A stretch of 64,000 nt of DNA from positions 1 through 64,000 of the forward strand of contig NZ_JAUKPO010000020.1 of NCBI RefSeq assembly GCF_030503435.1. Direction: 5' to 3'. Each line of letters opens with the position of its first letter. Position 1 is the stretch's first letter. The position numbers were made by a program, and so were the translations under genes. Positions 18,675-28,977 of the stretch are shown piece after piece. The notes below the pieces were generated by a model that worked only from the letters and a program-made list of their open reading frames with translations, had not been told where the DNA came from and searched no databases. The stretch comes from Rhodocytophaga aerolata. GTDB taxonomy: Bacteria; Bacteroidota; Bacteroidia; Cytophagales; 172606-1.

Positions 18675-21600
18675 TTAAGCAGCCATAGCCGTAACTATGC
18701 GGATTCTAGCATTAGCTGCAGCCGCTTTTGCTCTAGCCAATTTTATTTTCTTTACCTTGGCAGCATCTTCATTCGACCGTTCTTGGTCAATAGCTGTTAG
18801 CACCGTAGAGGATTGCTTCATCTTAGCAATCAAGTTGTAATAGTTGTCCTGTAATTCTTTCCAGGCAGCTACCCGATCTTGGTCCCTAAAGTATGCTGTG
18901 TAAATATCCTCCAGGTTAGAAGTAGCTCTTTTCTGACCATGGGAATCTACCCACTCATTGTACTGATCTAACAGGCCTTGCTTATCGAATATGGCTTCAG
19001 GGAATTGCTTAACAAACTTCTTTTTGATTTCTCCTAAGATATACTCCACGTAGTTCATTGGATTGTCTGCAGGTGTTCCTTCATTCCTATCTGTGGCAGG
19101 AGCACTCGATTGCGCTGTAGCTTGGCCTACATCGGACCTAACTTGGTCCGTATCATCCATATATTCTCTACTTTGCGGAATAGATTTACCTCCTTTTTCC
19201 AGTTCTTCATAGGTCACCCCATCTACTACAATGTAGCCATCCACCATTGTTTTGATCTGATTCAAGGCCGTATCACCGGCTGCATAGGCCTCTTCGATTA
19301 CTGTGATTGGCACAAACCGGCCAGAGTTCTGGTAGCGCTTCAGTACCCTTTCTTTTGATACCTCAAATGGCACACGCACGAACAACACATAAATCTGATA
19401 CCCATAATTGCGCAGTTTCTCAATTAATGGAATATAGTTTTTCATTTTGTTCATGGTTCCATCGTACACCAGGTCATAGGTACAAGGTATGCCAATCTGG
19501 TCCAAAATCATGTTTACTACATCCTTGGTTTCATCATGCGTTGCATTAGCGTTCCATCCTCTGTATTCAGGCAATTTGGCTCTTACTTCGTCAGCATCTA
19601 CATGGACAAGCTTGGAAGAATCGTTAATCCACTTATAAGGAGACTTCTTTAAGAAAGTAGATTTACCACTACCTGGCAGGCCTCCGGTAAGGATAGCTAC
19701 CGGCTGTTTGGTCTGGCAAGGCTTATTCTGTGTAAACTCAGCGACAATTTTAGCATGAAGTGCTTGCCTGTCACCGGTATAAATACCTTGCTCATTGATG
19801 TAAAGCTTTTTGGTGGATTCCTGTTTGGCAATTTGTTCTTCCAAAAAGGCAATTGCTTCTTCTGTAATCAGACGTTTACCATCCGCATCCATTGGAGGCA
19901 CAGAGTTAAACTTAGGCCTGATAACCGCTTGTGGTACTACTGGTGTAGATTTCTTACCATACTCCATCCGTTCAGCAAGAAGCGGCAATACTTTTGCAAA
20001 CTCTTCTACACGCTCCATGACAGATTTAGAGTTGTAGTTTTCACGCTTACGCTGCTCAATGATTTCATCGGCAATTTTCTGTATGGCATCTTTGGCTGTA
20101 GCAGTAGTCTTTTCTTTCTGAACCTGTTCAATCTGGGCTTCCAACTTCTGAGTATGCGTATCTAGCGTTTCATAGGTTAGGCCATAGGCTTTTAGTATGG
20201 TTTCATCCCCTTTGAATTTGGTCCTGGCCACTGATTGCAGCTCATAGGTGAACGAGTAAGCATAATCTAAGCGGTTGGTTTCCAGAAAATCATTCATAAT
20301 TCGCAGTAGCGCCTTCACATCAGCTTTTTGAATCTTATCCAGCTCTTTAGCCTCTTTAGCAAGCCCTCGCAAATTGTCCCGTAGTTTCTCCGTGAGTTCA
20401 GCCGTTTTCTTAATCGCCTCTTTATAGCGTTCTACTCCAGCAATATCTGACCGGATGCCATCTATTTTATCTTGCAGCCTTTCTCCAATGACTTGTATTT
20501 CAGATTCAGCAATCTTGTATGGGTCCGTAATCAAGGCTGTTTTCAGCTCAGCAGGGTTTAACTCTTCTAGTTTCAGTGTATTTTCCCGGTTGTTGTCGGC
20601 AAAAATTTCATTGATACGAGAGGTTTTTTCCTGTAGCTTCTGGAAAATGAAAGAATCAATAGAGTTCTCCATTAACGGATTGATAATGAAGGTATGCTTA
20701 TAGATGTTGCCATAGCGCCAGATCCGGCCTTCGAGCTGCTTGACATCGGTTGGGTTCCAATCCAAGAAACAATTAAAGATGAAGGCTGCACGTTTCTGCA
20801 AGTTCATACCCTCTTTGATAGTGGAGCTACCAATGAGGACTTTTATACGCTTCTCTTCCGGTAAATCGAAGTTCATACCGGTTTTTTCATCATAGCCAAT
20901 GCCTAAGAATTTATTCTTGATAGATTCTTTTCTGGCAGCAGCTATACCACTGATTGCAATACCTACTTCATCCTTGGTATAGCCAATTTCATACTGCAAG
21001 TAGTCTTTAATATGCTGAAAGAAATCGGTCCCCCGGTCCATGTAGATAATTACACCAGGTACCGGCCAGCGATTCGCCTCACAGAACATTTTTATCCTAC
21101 GGATACATTCTATCACGTATTGTAGCTTGGGTGACTGCTCTATATAGGATTTATAGGTTGGCATACCTAGTTGAGAGCAAGAGTACAAATGCGGAGATAA
21201 AGCAATATTTCTAGCTAGAGACAAACCACGTAATACCTTTACACCTTGTTTTTCATCACTTGACAAGGTAGATTCATCCACCTCTATACCTTCAGAACGC
21301 ATGGCATCTTCATCTTCTACAAAATCCATTGAAGACTGGTTGGTACATAGGTCCTCAAAACTGAATGAGGCTTCATTCATATAGTTTTCTACATCCTGCA
21401 TATAGCGTTTTTGCTGTGCAGTCATAGGAAGTTTAGTCTCTATGCGCTCCTCATCAGACAGAGGTATGAGTACGCCATCTACCTTTTTATTGAGTAGCGG
21501 CAATACAATCTTATTTGGCCTCTCTACACCCACATCTTCACCGGTTTTGTAGTTGATAAACCTGCGGATTAGCTGTTGCATAGCTACCAGGTTATCAAAT

Positions 21601-24600
21601 CCCATCACTACCTGTTTTCTTTCCGGCTTCATCTTGGCAGAAATCACCAGTTCATTAGAAGTAGCTACATAGGTATCGAAAAAGGCTTTTAAGTTATTCA
21701 CCCCGGCAGCTTCTAGCTTGTTGTAAGCGACTAGCGCCAGCATAGAGTAAATTTCTAATGGAGAATTGGTAAATGGCGTTGCAGTGAGCAAAAGCACATT
21801 CCGGCCTTGGTTGTGGTGCTGAATGTAGTGTGAAATCATAAATCCTTTCAGCGCTATAGCCGAAGGTTGGCCAGACTGAATTTTATAGGGTGACTTATCC
21901 CGGCTCTTAACTTCTAGCTTGCTATCACCAGAGCCTACTTCACGCTCAATTAAATCTCCTTTTACAGAGGTAAATACTTTCTTCAGCATGTGCGCTTCAT
22001 CACAGCAGAAAAAATCAAAGCCAAAGTCTTCCAGGTTATAGAGACTTCCTTTGATACCTCTACCCATTAAGGTTTGCAGCTTTTCACGTAAAGCCGCTTT
22101 TTCTTTCGCACTTTGGGTATCTCCTTGGTTTAAGATGTCATAGAACACATCTAACATATCCGCTTCAGTAGTTTGGGTGAAGCCAATTAACTCCAGGGCA
22201 TCCTTGGTAACTACGGTAATGGAATATTCATCTACCTGCCTTGCAATACCCCCATCGGCTATTTTCTCAGCCATATCTACACCCAGGTTGTAATATTCAT
22301 TTACCTTGATTGTAGGCAGCAAACCTTTAATTTCTGCAATGAACTGCTTGTATACCTGGTTAGGTACTACAATCAGAGGCCTGCGGCAATAGTCAGCCGC
22401 CATAAATTGAGCTATGGTAAATATGGCACAAAACGTTTTTCCAACTCCTACGTCATAGGCAATAATGCCACTTCCTTCATTTAAGATAAAGGCTACACCC
22501 TCTCTCTTTTCAGGACGAATCGAAACATCTCCATTGTAGAACTTACCAAACTCAAAGGCTATCGGTATTTTATCGTAATTGATCTTTTTGAAACCGTTAT
22601 AGGTCTGGTTCCATTCATAATCTATTCTGAGCTGCGTTGCTGGAGATAATTCTTCACGCAAGAAAATATCAAACAAACGTAAGCCTTCCGACATCGCTCT
22701 TTGCTTCTTACGCATGTTATCCGCTTCTATTTGCTTATCCTTTTTTGGATTAGACAAGCTGGCATTATCCAAAAAGAAGCTAATCACTTCATTACTGGTT
22801 GCTCCATTTCTAAACTCATTGGCTGTAAGTTTGCTCAGATAGCCTCTGAAAGATTGATTAAGGGACTGGTTATACTCTTCTATCCCAGCCTTTACATACT
22901 TGCCATTTTCATGTTTATAAGACATACGGGTAAAGGGGATGCCATCTTTCAGTGAGGAAATGGTAAACTGCTTGGCAAAGTTGGAAATAGGATTAATCTT
23001 TAACCTACTCTGTGCATTTGGGTCCGTAATAGAGAGTTTTGGAGGGAATAACTTTTCTAAAGTATCTATCTGCTTGTTAAACTGTTGCTCTCCTACTACT
23101 TCTATGATTTTAGAAGCATTTTGCTTCATCAGGGAAATTTTCTGATAGAGGTTTCCACTATAGAAAATCGGTGCATACACATACGCTGAGCCATCATAGC
23201 AACATACCCCATTCTGTAGCCATTGCGTAAAGGTATCTTCTGAGTAGCTGTAATGGAACATGATGCTCCACATGCCGCCTAACTGTTCTCCCTGGCTCCA
23301 TTTGTACCATACATAACACTCAATTTCGCCTTTGGTCAACTGGGGGTTATAATCTTGCAGGGCTTCCTCAAAACAGTAAACTGGTCCACAATCCCTACCG
23401 GTTTTGAACTGCTTTTCTGCTACCAGGTGCTTAACAACTGCATTTTTTGTATTCTCGATTGCTTTAGAAAGATTTTCCAGAGCAACCTGGTTCTCAACCG
23501 GTAATTCATGCGCTATTACCGTTTCATTTACTGATTCTTTCATCGTAGAAGGAAGATTATAAGGAATTTTAGTAAGGGCAACTGATAAGGTGCCGGTGAC
23601 AATGTGTATGATTTTACCAAATCTGGTAGTAGCTGCTTTTAAGGTACCTAAGACTTTCTCCGGATTCTTTGTAAAATATTCTCCGTTGACAATGGACCGA
23701 GAATGGTCCATTGAATTTGATCCTATCGGTTCTAGGCTTTTAATGATTTCCAAGCCAGGTACATGGTCAGCAAGGCTAGGCACCTTTGTAGCGGATTGGG
23801 AAGTTTCTAGTTCTTCTTCATTTGAGCTAGTTTGCTCAATAGCAGGCTCATTTACATAAATGATATTGGAAGTAGCCGTAACAACATGATTCCCTTCAGC
23901 CATGCCATATTGATCAAGAAACTGAATAATTCTCAGGTTCTGACCTATGGTATGCGTAACCATGGCTTGTTTTTGCTCCCCATTATAGAGTACATAGTGG
24001 ATTTGCGGCTTGTCAAGTGCTACAGGCGTTTCTTGTGGCTGTTCAGTCAGCACTTTGCTACGGTCAACCTCAATAGTTTTAACAAACTGCGTAGGATTGA
24101 TAATATCCTTAATTTTAAGGACTACTCTATTGCCATCCGATGAAGAGGTAACAGCCTCATTGTAGAAACCATTGGCATTTTTTACCCATACAGTCCGGCC
24201 AGATAGAGTTGACCGATCCTCTTCAATGGCATCAGGCCGTATGTGCTCAGTGGACTGTATCTGGTCCACCCTATTTGAGTCAAAGGGAACATGGCCTGTT
24301 GTAGCTGCATATTGCTCTTGTTGTTTTAAAGCATGGTAGGTAGTAATTAAGTACTCTTTTACCAGGTCTAATTCATGCACTTTATAGCTACCTCTTGGTT
24401 TACCACCTTCCGGACCGGTAACATTAATCCGGTTGTCACCATGCCAAATAATTACTCGCAACACTTCATCTTTCGATACTTTCTGGTCGGTAGCGATTTC
24501 ATAGTGTATAGGGTAATTATCAGAAGTTTTGGTAACTTTTCCTTTGCATACCACACCGGCAGCTTTCAAATCAGCGAGTAGCTTTTCAAAATGTTCTCTT

Positions 24601-27383
24601 TTACCTTGGTTCTCCAGCTTTGGCAGCGTATCACTATCATCTACCAAACTTGGATAATGTTTGATATGATCAGCTAAGTCTTTTGGCTGCACCATATCCG
24701 AATTAGATACCAAATTGGACCATTTTACCGGTAATCCCTTTTGCAAGGCATCTATCAATACATGGTAATGAACAAAGCCTACGCCATATACATCTTTTCG
24801 TTTGTTCCCCTCTCTTCGTTCTTCATATTTTCCATCGGCTCTGCGGTGATAGGTACCCATTGCCGGTGAAGGCATATATTTTTTAAATTCTTCCAGGCTC
24901 ATCTCCCAGGAATTTTTGCTCTCCAGTAAAGAGGTAAACGGGTCAGCCTGCATAACTTCTACCGGCTGAGAGGCCCGCTCAAATGGAAACTGTTCAACCG
25001 GCCTAACTTTTCCTTGCTCCATCATTTCTAACCACTGATTAGAACCATAAGGGTCGGTTTCATCAAAGTCATTTTCCGGCATCCGCGCGTTGACAAGTAA
25101 GGAAGTAGCGGTAGATTCTAGGATAGTGATATAGAAAGTATAATCGGCATCTGCCATTATAAATTTCTTACCTGGTGCAAATTGCTCTTTATCTAAAAGG
25201 GCATCTAAACTAAAATGAGATAACTCTTTTTTAGGGATCGGTTTGCTATAGACAACAATGCCAAATCTCTCATCCGGACTTGTAGCCTCTTCAAAGCGCA
25301 AGAAATTTTCTTTGGGATAGGTACCTATATCAAATGGCCTAAGAGCCATTACATATTTGTACTCTCTTTGTGGCAAACTTGGTACTTCTTCGATACTAGA
25401 AGCTACTACCTTTTCAGCTGTCGGTGCAACCAAACTAGCCTCTACAGCCTGTGCAGGCACATTTGAAACAGGGTAGATCCTGTCTAGGAACTGTACAATT
25501 TTTGGATTCAGTTTGGAAACAATATGTGTCCTAAGAATTTGCTCTTTGGTTGGTTTCTCTCCAAACAAACTAGCACCTTGGGTATCGGCTACAGAGTAGT
25601 TATAAGCCTCTATAGACTTCTTAAAAATGATTTTACCTGCTGAAAGTAGTTGATGTAACAGTAAGCCATCACGTGTAGGCTTTGCATCAAAAACAGACAA
25701 TTGCAAAACATAGTCAGTTATGGTTAACTTAGAAGAGTGCATTTTCTTTTGGAGCACAACAGCTTCATTAATGGCCGGTATGAGTGAAAACCCATCTTTA
25801 AACCCTCTGTTTTTCAGTAATACAGTCAGTGAGCCAATAATAATCTGCCTAAAAATCTTTACTCCTTCCAGGTTGGCTGCAATCAGTGGTTCCCGTTCTA
25901 GGACCATACCGGCTGCAAGTGATTCTATCAAATCTTTCCCGGCTGAAGTAAAGCCTTGCTCATAATAGCTGCTCATTTGTGCCTCTGTAATGATATTGCA
26001 ATCAATGAGCTGCTTTTTAATATGGTTTTGTGAAGAGTAATTAGCGTAAAAATCAGAGAACGTATCATAATAGGATAGTTCATTGATCATGGCCTCTTGG
26101 CAACGGGGTGACTGTGCGAATATGGCACCTAGCTTAATAGCTCTGTCAACAGGGGATTCCCCTTTTTTAGTATCCTGGTTGTATTTTGCCATTTCAGCCG
26201 TATTATAGGCTGCAAAATCATAATCTACCCGTACCAGGAATGGCTTACGAATCTTTAAATACTGGTTGGTATAAAAGGTACCGGTTGGATTTTCTACATT
26301 TGGATTAATTACCTGGTCACCTAAGATTAAGGCCGTAAGCGCCTTTTCTTCTATGCCATAGCCACCTCTTTTGATTTTATGAAGCAATACCTTTTTATAC
26401 TCCTCGTACTTTTCCGGATATTGTCTGGCTGCCAACTTGGTTGACATGGTGCGGTTGTTTCCTGAAATGACAATGCCATCTACTGTTATGATCGGAGTAC
26501 CGGACACGTTCACAGAAGTAGAAATAATGCGTTCTGCATCTAAATTCTGTGCATACTCTACTACCTGCTTTTGTGCATTGGTATCATGCAGGTAATTACG
26601 GTCATTGATATTGGCACCGGTAGCATTTAACGGATAGCCTTTTGTGGTAACAAAGGTTCCTTCATTATGCGAAGCTAGAATTTCATCCAGGTCAACAATG
26701 GCATAATGGACCTTATGCTTTTCACCATTGGCCAGGGTTAATATTTCATCATAGCCTAATAAGGCATTTTTTAAAAAGTTAGGCCGTAAACTTCCTACCT
26801 GTGGATTCACCTGGCTAATGAATTCAGCCGGCTTAGTATCAATTTTATTTGAAGGCGTGATAGCTTGTAGGAAAGCCGGTTTTTGTAAAGACTGTACCTC
26901 TTCCAAAGCTTTATTAATAATCTGTGCAGCTTCGTCTGACCGTTTATGGTCAACAGACTGTTTCAAGTCTGAATGTACATCATTGTTCATACGAAGAGTA
27001 GTAGCAGTATGGCTAGTAGGGTGCGAATCATGGCTATTAGTTAAAGTAAGATCAGTTGCATGAGTATGGCGTGAATCCGGATTAGAACTTCTAATTGAAG
27101 GATTGGCAGCAATAGCAATGTCATCATCATCATTGGAAAGGGAATTAAAACCATCGTTGAACACATGGGCATTTTCTTTTTCCCAGGCAGACTTTACCTG
27201 TAGTATGGCTGAATCTTCCGGGAACAGCTGGGCGAGTTTAAAAAATAGCTTATTGTCCAGCAGGTCTAATTTCCCATTAGACTGGCCGGTATACCCATTG
27301 AGCACCCGTAGCGCATTTTTAAGTGGCTCTGGTGCCTGGGTAAAGTCAAAGCCGATATTGGTTAGTTGCTCGATTAATTTCAT
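18675..27383 (-). CDS. Giant polyvalent protein: DdrB/ParB-like, SNF2 helicase, zeta-toxin-like kinase
   Basis: A protein of about 2902 residues from the ATG at 27383, seven bases after the stop of the upstream gene; an ATG at 27437 would add 18 residues but overlaps that gene. Domains in order: a DdrB/ParB-like domain with SGNNRTMS near 308; an SNF2/superfamily 2 helicase with DVGVGKT near 1645, DEAH near 1794, TATP near 1866 and QLEGRIWRYGN near 2218; and a zeta-toxin/polynucleotide-kinase-like domain with GGLPGSGKST near 2571. The architecture recalls DarB-type anti-restriction proteins of phage P1, without the methylase. Seven palindromes lie inside. The C-terminal tail KIKLARAKAAAANARIR matches the other giant protein. 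A role in protecting or processing entering DNA is inferred. Confidence 0.85.
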   Translation of the reverse strand: MKLIEQLTNIGFDFTQAPEPLKNALRVLNGYTGQSNGKLDLLDNKLFFKLAQLFPEDSAILQVKSAWEKENAHVFNDGFNSLSNDDDDIAIAANPSIRSSNPDSRHTHATDLTLTNSHDSHPTSHTATTLRMNNDVHSDLKQSVDHKRSDEAAQIINKALEEVQSLQKPAFLQAITPSNKIDTKPAEFISQVNPQVGSLRPNFLKNALLGYDEILTLANGEKHKVHYAIVDLDEILASHNEGTFVTTKGYPLNATGANINDRNYLHDTNAQKQVVEYAQNLDAERIISTSVNVSGTPIITVDGIVISGNNRTMSTKLAARQYPEKYEEYKKVLLHKIKRGGYGIEEKALTALILGDQVINPNVENPTGTFYTNQYLKIRKPFLVRVDYDFAAYNTAEMAKYNQDTKKGESPVDRAIKLGAIFAQSPRCQEAMINELSYYDTFSDFYANYSSQNHIKKQLIDCNIITEAQMSSYYEQGFTSAGKDLIESLAAGMVLEREPLIAANLEGVKIFRQIIIGSLTVLLKNRGFKDGFSLIPAINEAVVLQKKMHSSKLTITDYVLQLSVFDAKPTRDGLLLHQLLSAGKIIFKKSIEAYNYSVADTQGASLFGEKPTKEQILRTHIVSKLNPKIVQFLDRIYPVSNVPAQAVEASLVAPTAEKVVASSIEEVPSLPQREYKYVMALRPFDIGTYPKENFLRFEEATSPDERFGIVVYSKPIPKKELSHFSLDALLDKEQFAPGKKFIMADADYTFYITILESTATSLLVNARMPENDFDETDPYGSNQWLEMMEQGKVRPVEQFPFERASQPVEVMQADPFTSLLESKNSWEMSLEEFKKYMPSPAMGTYHRRADGKYEERREGNKRKDVYGVGFVHYHVLIDALQKGLPVKWSNLVSNSDMVQPKDLADHIKHYPSLVDDSDTLPKLENQGKREHFEKLLADLKAAGVVCKGKVTKTSDNYPIHYEIATDQKVSKDEVLRVIIWHGDNRINVTGPEGGKPRGSYKVHELDLVKEYLITTYHALKQQEQYAATTGHVPFDSNRVDQIQSTEHIRPDAIEEDRSTLSGRTVWVKNANGFYNEAVTSSSDGNRVVLKIKDIINPTQFVKTIEVDRSKVLTEQPQETPVALDKPQIHYVLYNGEQKQAMVTHTIGQNLRIIQFLDQYGMAEGNHVVTATSNIIYVNEPAIEQTSSNEEELETSQSATKVPSLADHVPGLEIIKSLEPIGSNSMDHSRSIVNGEYFTKNPEKVLGTLKAATTRFGKIIHIVTGTLSVALTKIPYNLPSTMKESVNETVIAHELPVENQVALENLSKAIENTKNAVVKHLVAEKQFKTGRDCGPVYCFEEALQDYNPQLTKGEIECYVWYKWSQGEQLGGMWSIMFHYSYSEDTFTQWLQNGVCCYDGSAYVYAPIFYSGNLYQKISLMKQNASKIIEVVGEQQFNKQIDTLEKLFPPKLSITDPNAQSRLKINPISNFAKQFTISSLKDGIPFTRMSYKHENGKYVKAGIEEYNQSLNQSFRGYLSKLTANEFRNGATSNEVISFFLDNASLSNPKKDKQIEADNMRKKQRAMSEGLRLFDIFLREELSPATQLRIDYEWNQTYNGFKKINYDKIPIAFEFGKFYNGDVSIRPEKREGVAFILNEGSGIIAYDVGVGKTFCAIFTIAQFMAADYCRRPLIVVPNQVYKQFIAEIKGLLPTIKVNEYYNLGVDMAEKIADGGIARQVDEYSITVVTKDALELIGFTQTTEADMLDVFYDILNQGDTQSAKEKAALREKLQTLMGRGIKGSLYNLEDFGFDFFCCDEAHMLKKVFTSVKGDLIEREVGSGDSKLEVKSRDKSPYKIQSGQPSAIALKGFMISHYIQHHNQGRNVLLLTATPFTNSPLEIYSMLALVAYNKLEAAGVNNLKAFFDTYVATSNELVISAKMKPERKQVVMGFDNLVAMQQLIRRFINYKTGEDVGVERPNKIVLPLLNKKVDGVLIPLSDEERIETKLPMTAQQKRYMQDVENYMNEASFSFEDLCTNQSSMDFVEDEDAMRSEGIEVDESTLSSDEKQGVKVLRGLSLARNIALSPHLYSCSQLGMPTYKSYIEQSPKLQYVIECIRRIKMFCEANRWPVPGVIIYMDRGTDFFQHIKDYLQYEIGYTKDEVGIAISGIAAARKESIKNKFLGIGYDEKTGMNFDLPEEKRIKVLIGSSTIKEGMNLQKRAAFIFNCFLDWNPTDVKQLEGRIWRYGNIYKHTFIINPLMENSIDSFIFQKLQEKTSRINEIFADNNRENTLKLEELNPAELKTALITDPYKIAESEIQVIGERLQDKIDGIRSDIAGVERYKEAIKKTAELTEKLRDNLRGLAKEAKELDKIQKADVKALLRIMNDFLETNRLDYAYSFTYELQSVARTKFKGDETILKAYGLTYETLDTHTQKLEAQIEQVQKEKTTATAKDAIQKIADEIIEQRKRENYNSKSVMERVEEFAKVLPLLAERMEYGKKSTPVVPQAVIRPKFNSVPPMDADGKRLITEEAIAFLEEQIAKQESTKKLYINEQGIYTGDRQALHAKIVAEFTQNKPCQTKQPVAILTGGLPGSGKSTFLKKSPYKWINDSSKLVHVDADEVRAKLPEYRGWNANATHDETKDVVNMILDQIGIPCTYDLVYDGTMNKMKNYIPLIEKLRNYGYQIYVLFVRVPFEVSKERVLKRYQNSGRFVPITVIEEAYAAGDTALNQIKTMVDGYIVVDGVTYEELEKGGKSIPQSREYMDDTDQVRSDVGQATAQSSAPATDRNEGTPADNPMNYVEYILGEIKKKFVKQFPEAIFDKQGLLDQYNEWVDSHGQKRATSNLEDIYTAYFRDQDRVAAWKELQDNYYNLIAKMKQSSTVLTAIDQERSNEDAAKVKKIKLARAKAAAANARIRIVTAMAA
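23690..23713. repeat. Longest palindrome copy, 9-bp arms
   Basis: CAATGGACC at 23690-23698, spacer GAGAAT, GGTCCATTG at 23705-23713: a perfect 9-bp match across the constant 6-nt gap. It lies within the giant helicase gene and is read as MDHSRSI in the common frame of the family. Confidence 0.9.
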
Positions 27384-27390
27384 GGTTATT

Positions 27391-28404
27391 TTAATATTGG
27401 GATTGTACACAGTGACCATGCGACATTTTGTACTCATTGAGTTGTTCCATCGTCATGTGTCCATATAATGCTTCCGCTTCTTTGAGTGCTTCCGGCAATA
27501 ACTTTTCGCCAAAAACGCCCAGGTTCACCGGTGAATCTTTAAATTTTATAATCTTGTTGGCCTCAAATTCTACCCACTCGTCAAAGTCCCCAGGATAATT
27601 GCGGTATAGCCATAGCAGCTCCACCAGGTTCATGTAAGGACAAATTTTGCAGTTGGAAGGCATAGGCACCTTTTCACCGACACTCAGAATGTACTGCTGG
27701 CAAGCTTTTCTATCCATTTTAAGGTCCACTAATGGATATTGCTTTTCGATTGTAGAAATCATCCAGGCTGGCAGGTCCTTATTATCAGAAATGCGTTTCT
27801 CTTCTTTTTGGGCTATGCCAATAAGGACTGTTATTTTTCCAAATGCCTCTACAAACTCCCAATAGGCCGCTTTTTCTCCAATGGTGCGAAGCTTATATCT
27901 GGTATAGATATAATCTTCTAAAAAGCGGTAAATGACATTGATTTTAAGGTTAACCGTACAGTTTTTCCGGAACCGGTTTGAGCCGCAGGTACTAGTTGCC
28001 CTATACTGTTCTTTGAGGCTCTGCCAGGTACGGCCATGAAAACCCATATCTTTTGTGATGAAGTAAAACTCTATGTTATGCTTCTCACAATAGGTTTTGA
28101 TGTACTCAATGTGCTCATAGGTATATTCGTGCTCATTGCCTGTGTCTGACATGATTACCACAAAGTCATTAGGGGCATATGTTGACCTAAATGCCTTGTC
28201 GTTCACATACAAGTAAAGGAGCGCTGTAGAATCCTGGCCACCTCCAAAAGAGAGTACAGTAAGCTTTTGATTATTGGAGTAACGCTTCTGCATCAGGTTC
28301 TCCCGGTCCCGTTTATCGGCCTGTATGATTTCCTCTAGGGTTGTTGCTCCATTGAGTAGCTTATCGGTAAATAAATCATACTGTAGGATATGTGCCTTTT
28401 TCAT
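27391..28404 (-). CDS. PP-loop (PAPS-reductase-like) ATPase 1
   Basis: A 337-residue protein of the PP-loop/PAPS reductase superfamily, with the ATP-binding loop SFGGGQDST at 52-60. Cysteines at CGSNRFRKNC and later NCKICPY could form an iron-sulfur or zinc site. Enzymes of this superfamily adenylate a substrate to allow sulfur or amine transfer. Upstream of the ATG is an AGGAGGGAGAGGGG stretch, one of few purine-rich Shine-Dalgarno-like sites in this window. It lies between the giant helicase gene and a methyltransferase gene, suggesting DNA or RNA modification. It is clearly different from the second PP-loop protein 1 kb away, so the two are not a recent duplicate. Confidence 0.75.
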   Translation of the reverse strand: MKKAHILQYDLFTDKLLNGATTLEEIIQADKRDRENLMQKRYSNNQKLTVLSFGGGQDSTALLYLYVNDKAFRSTYAPNDFVVIMSDTGNEHEYTYEHIEYIKTYCEKHNIEFYFITKDMGFHGRTWQSLKEQYRATSTCGSNRFRKNCTVNLKINVIYRFLEDYIYTRYKLRTIGEKAAYWEFVEAFGKITVLIGIAQKEEKRISDNKDLPAWMISTIEKQYPLVDLKMDRKACQQYILSVGEKVPMPSNCKICPYMNLVELLWLYRNYPGDFDEWVEFEANKIIKFKDSPVNLGVFGEKLLPEALKEAEALYGHMTMEQLNEYKMSHGHCVQSQY

Positions 28405-28416
28405 CCCCTCTCCCTC

Positions 28417-28950
28417 CTACTTTTTGCAGATAATAATTCCTTCAAGCAAGGCATAGCGCTTGAATACTGTAGCAATTTCCGGCAGGTAGCTTTCCATTTC
28501 CCGGTTGGCCTGGTAGGTACCTCTCCCGGTGATTTTCCCTTTGCCGGTGCCGTTTCCTTCATAGATAGTGATATAGCACTGGCCACCTTTTTTTAAATGC
28601 TTGTAGGCAGTCTGCAATAGCTCCAGCCGCAGGTCCTTTTTCTCAATGACATTTAAGGTATTGGATATGGTAACTGTATCTACATATTGCTCAGTGAGCT
28701 GGCAGGCAGTGGACTGGTTAATCTCAAAAGGAAGTGAATACGGGTCATAGCGTAGATTCTTTACCTTTAATTTCCGTAGGTAGGAAGTAGCATGAGCATA
28801 CTTGCCAGCGCCTAAATCTAGGTTTGTAGTGCCTGATAAAAATTGAGCAATCTTAAACAGCCGGGGTACCTGCTTAATGGAAGTAGCAGCTACATTATTT
28901 TTTTCTCTTCTATCCTTTAGCTGAGAGGGTTTACTTTTACACGTGATCAT
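28417..28950 (-). CDS. Class I SAM-dependent methyltransferase-like protein
   Basis: A 177-residue protein with a Rossmann-type SAM site: NLDLGAGKYAHAT near residue 42, a YDPYSLPF acidic strand, and the late motif TISNTLNVI. The remaining fold (LKKGGQCYITIYEG) fits class I methyltransferases. Substrate unknown; there is no NPPY or PC motif, so a nucleobase-N or cytosine C5 DNA methylase is unlikely. It is 12 bp upstream of PP-loop protein 1, in the modification-like cassette. The leader ATTTTTTCAACTGTT precedes the ATG at 28950. Confidence 0.65.
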   Translation of the reverse strand: MITCKSKPSQLKDRREKNNVAATSIKQVPRLFKIAQFLSGTTNLDLGAGKYAHATSYLRKLKVKNLRYDPYSLPFEINQSTACQLTEQYVDTVTISNTLNVIEKKDLRLELLQTAYKHLKKGGQCYITIYEGNGTGKGKITGRGTYQANREMESYLPEIATVFKRYALLEGIIICKK

Positions 28951-28977
28951 AACAGTTGAAAAAATTATTGGCTAAGG

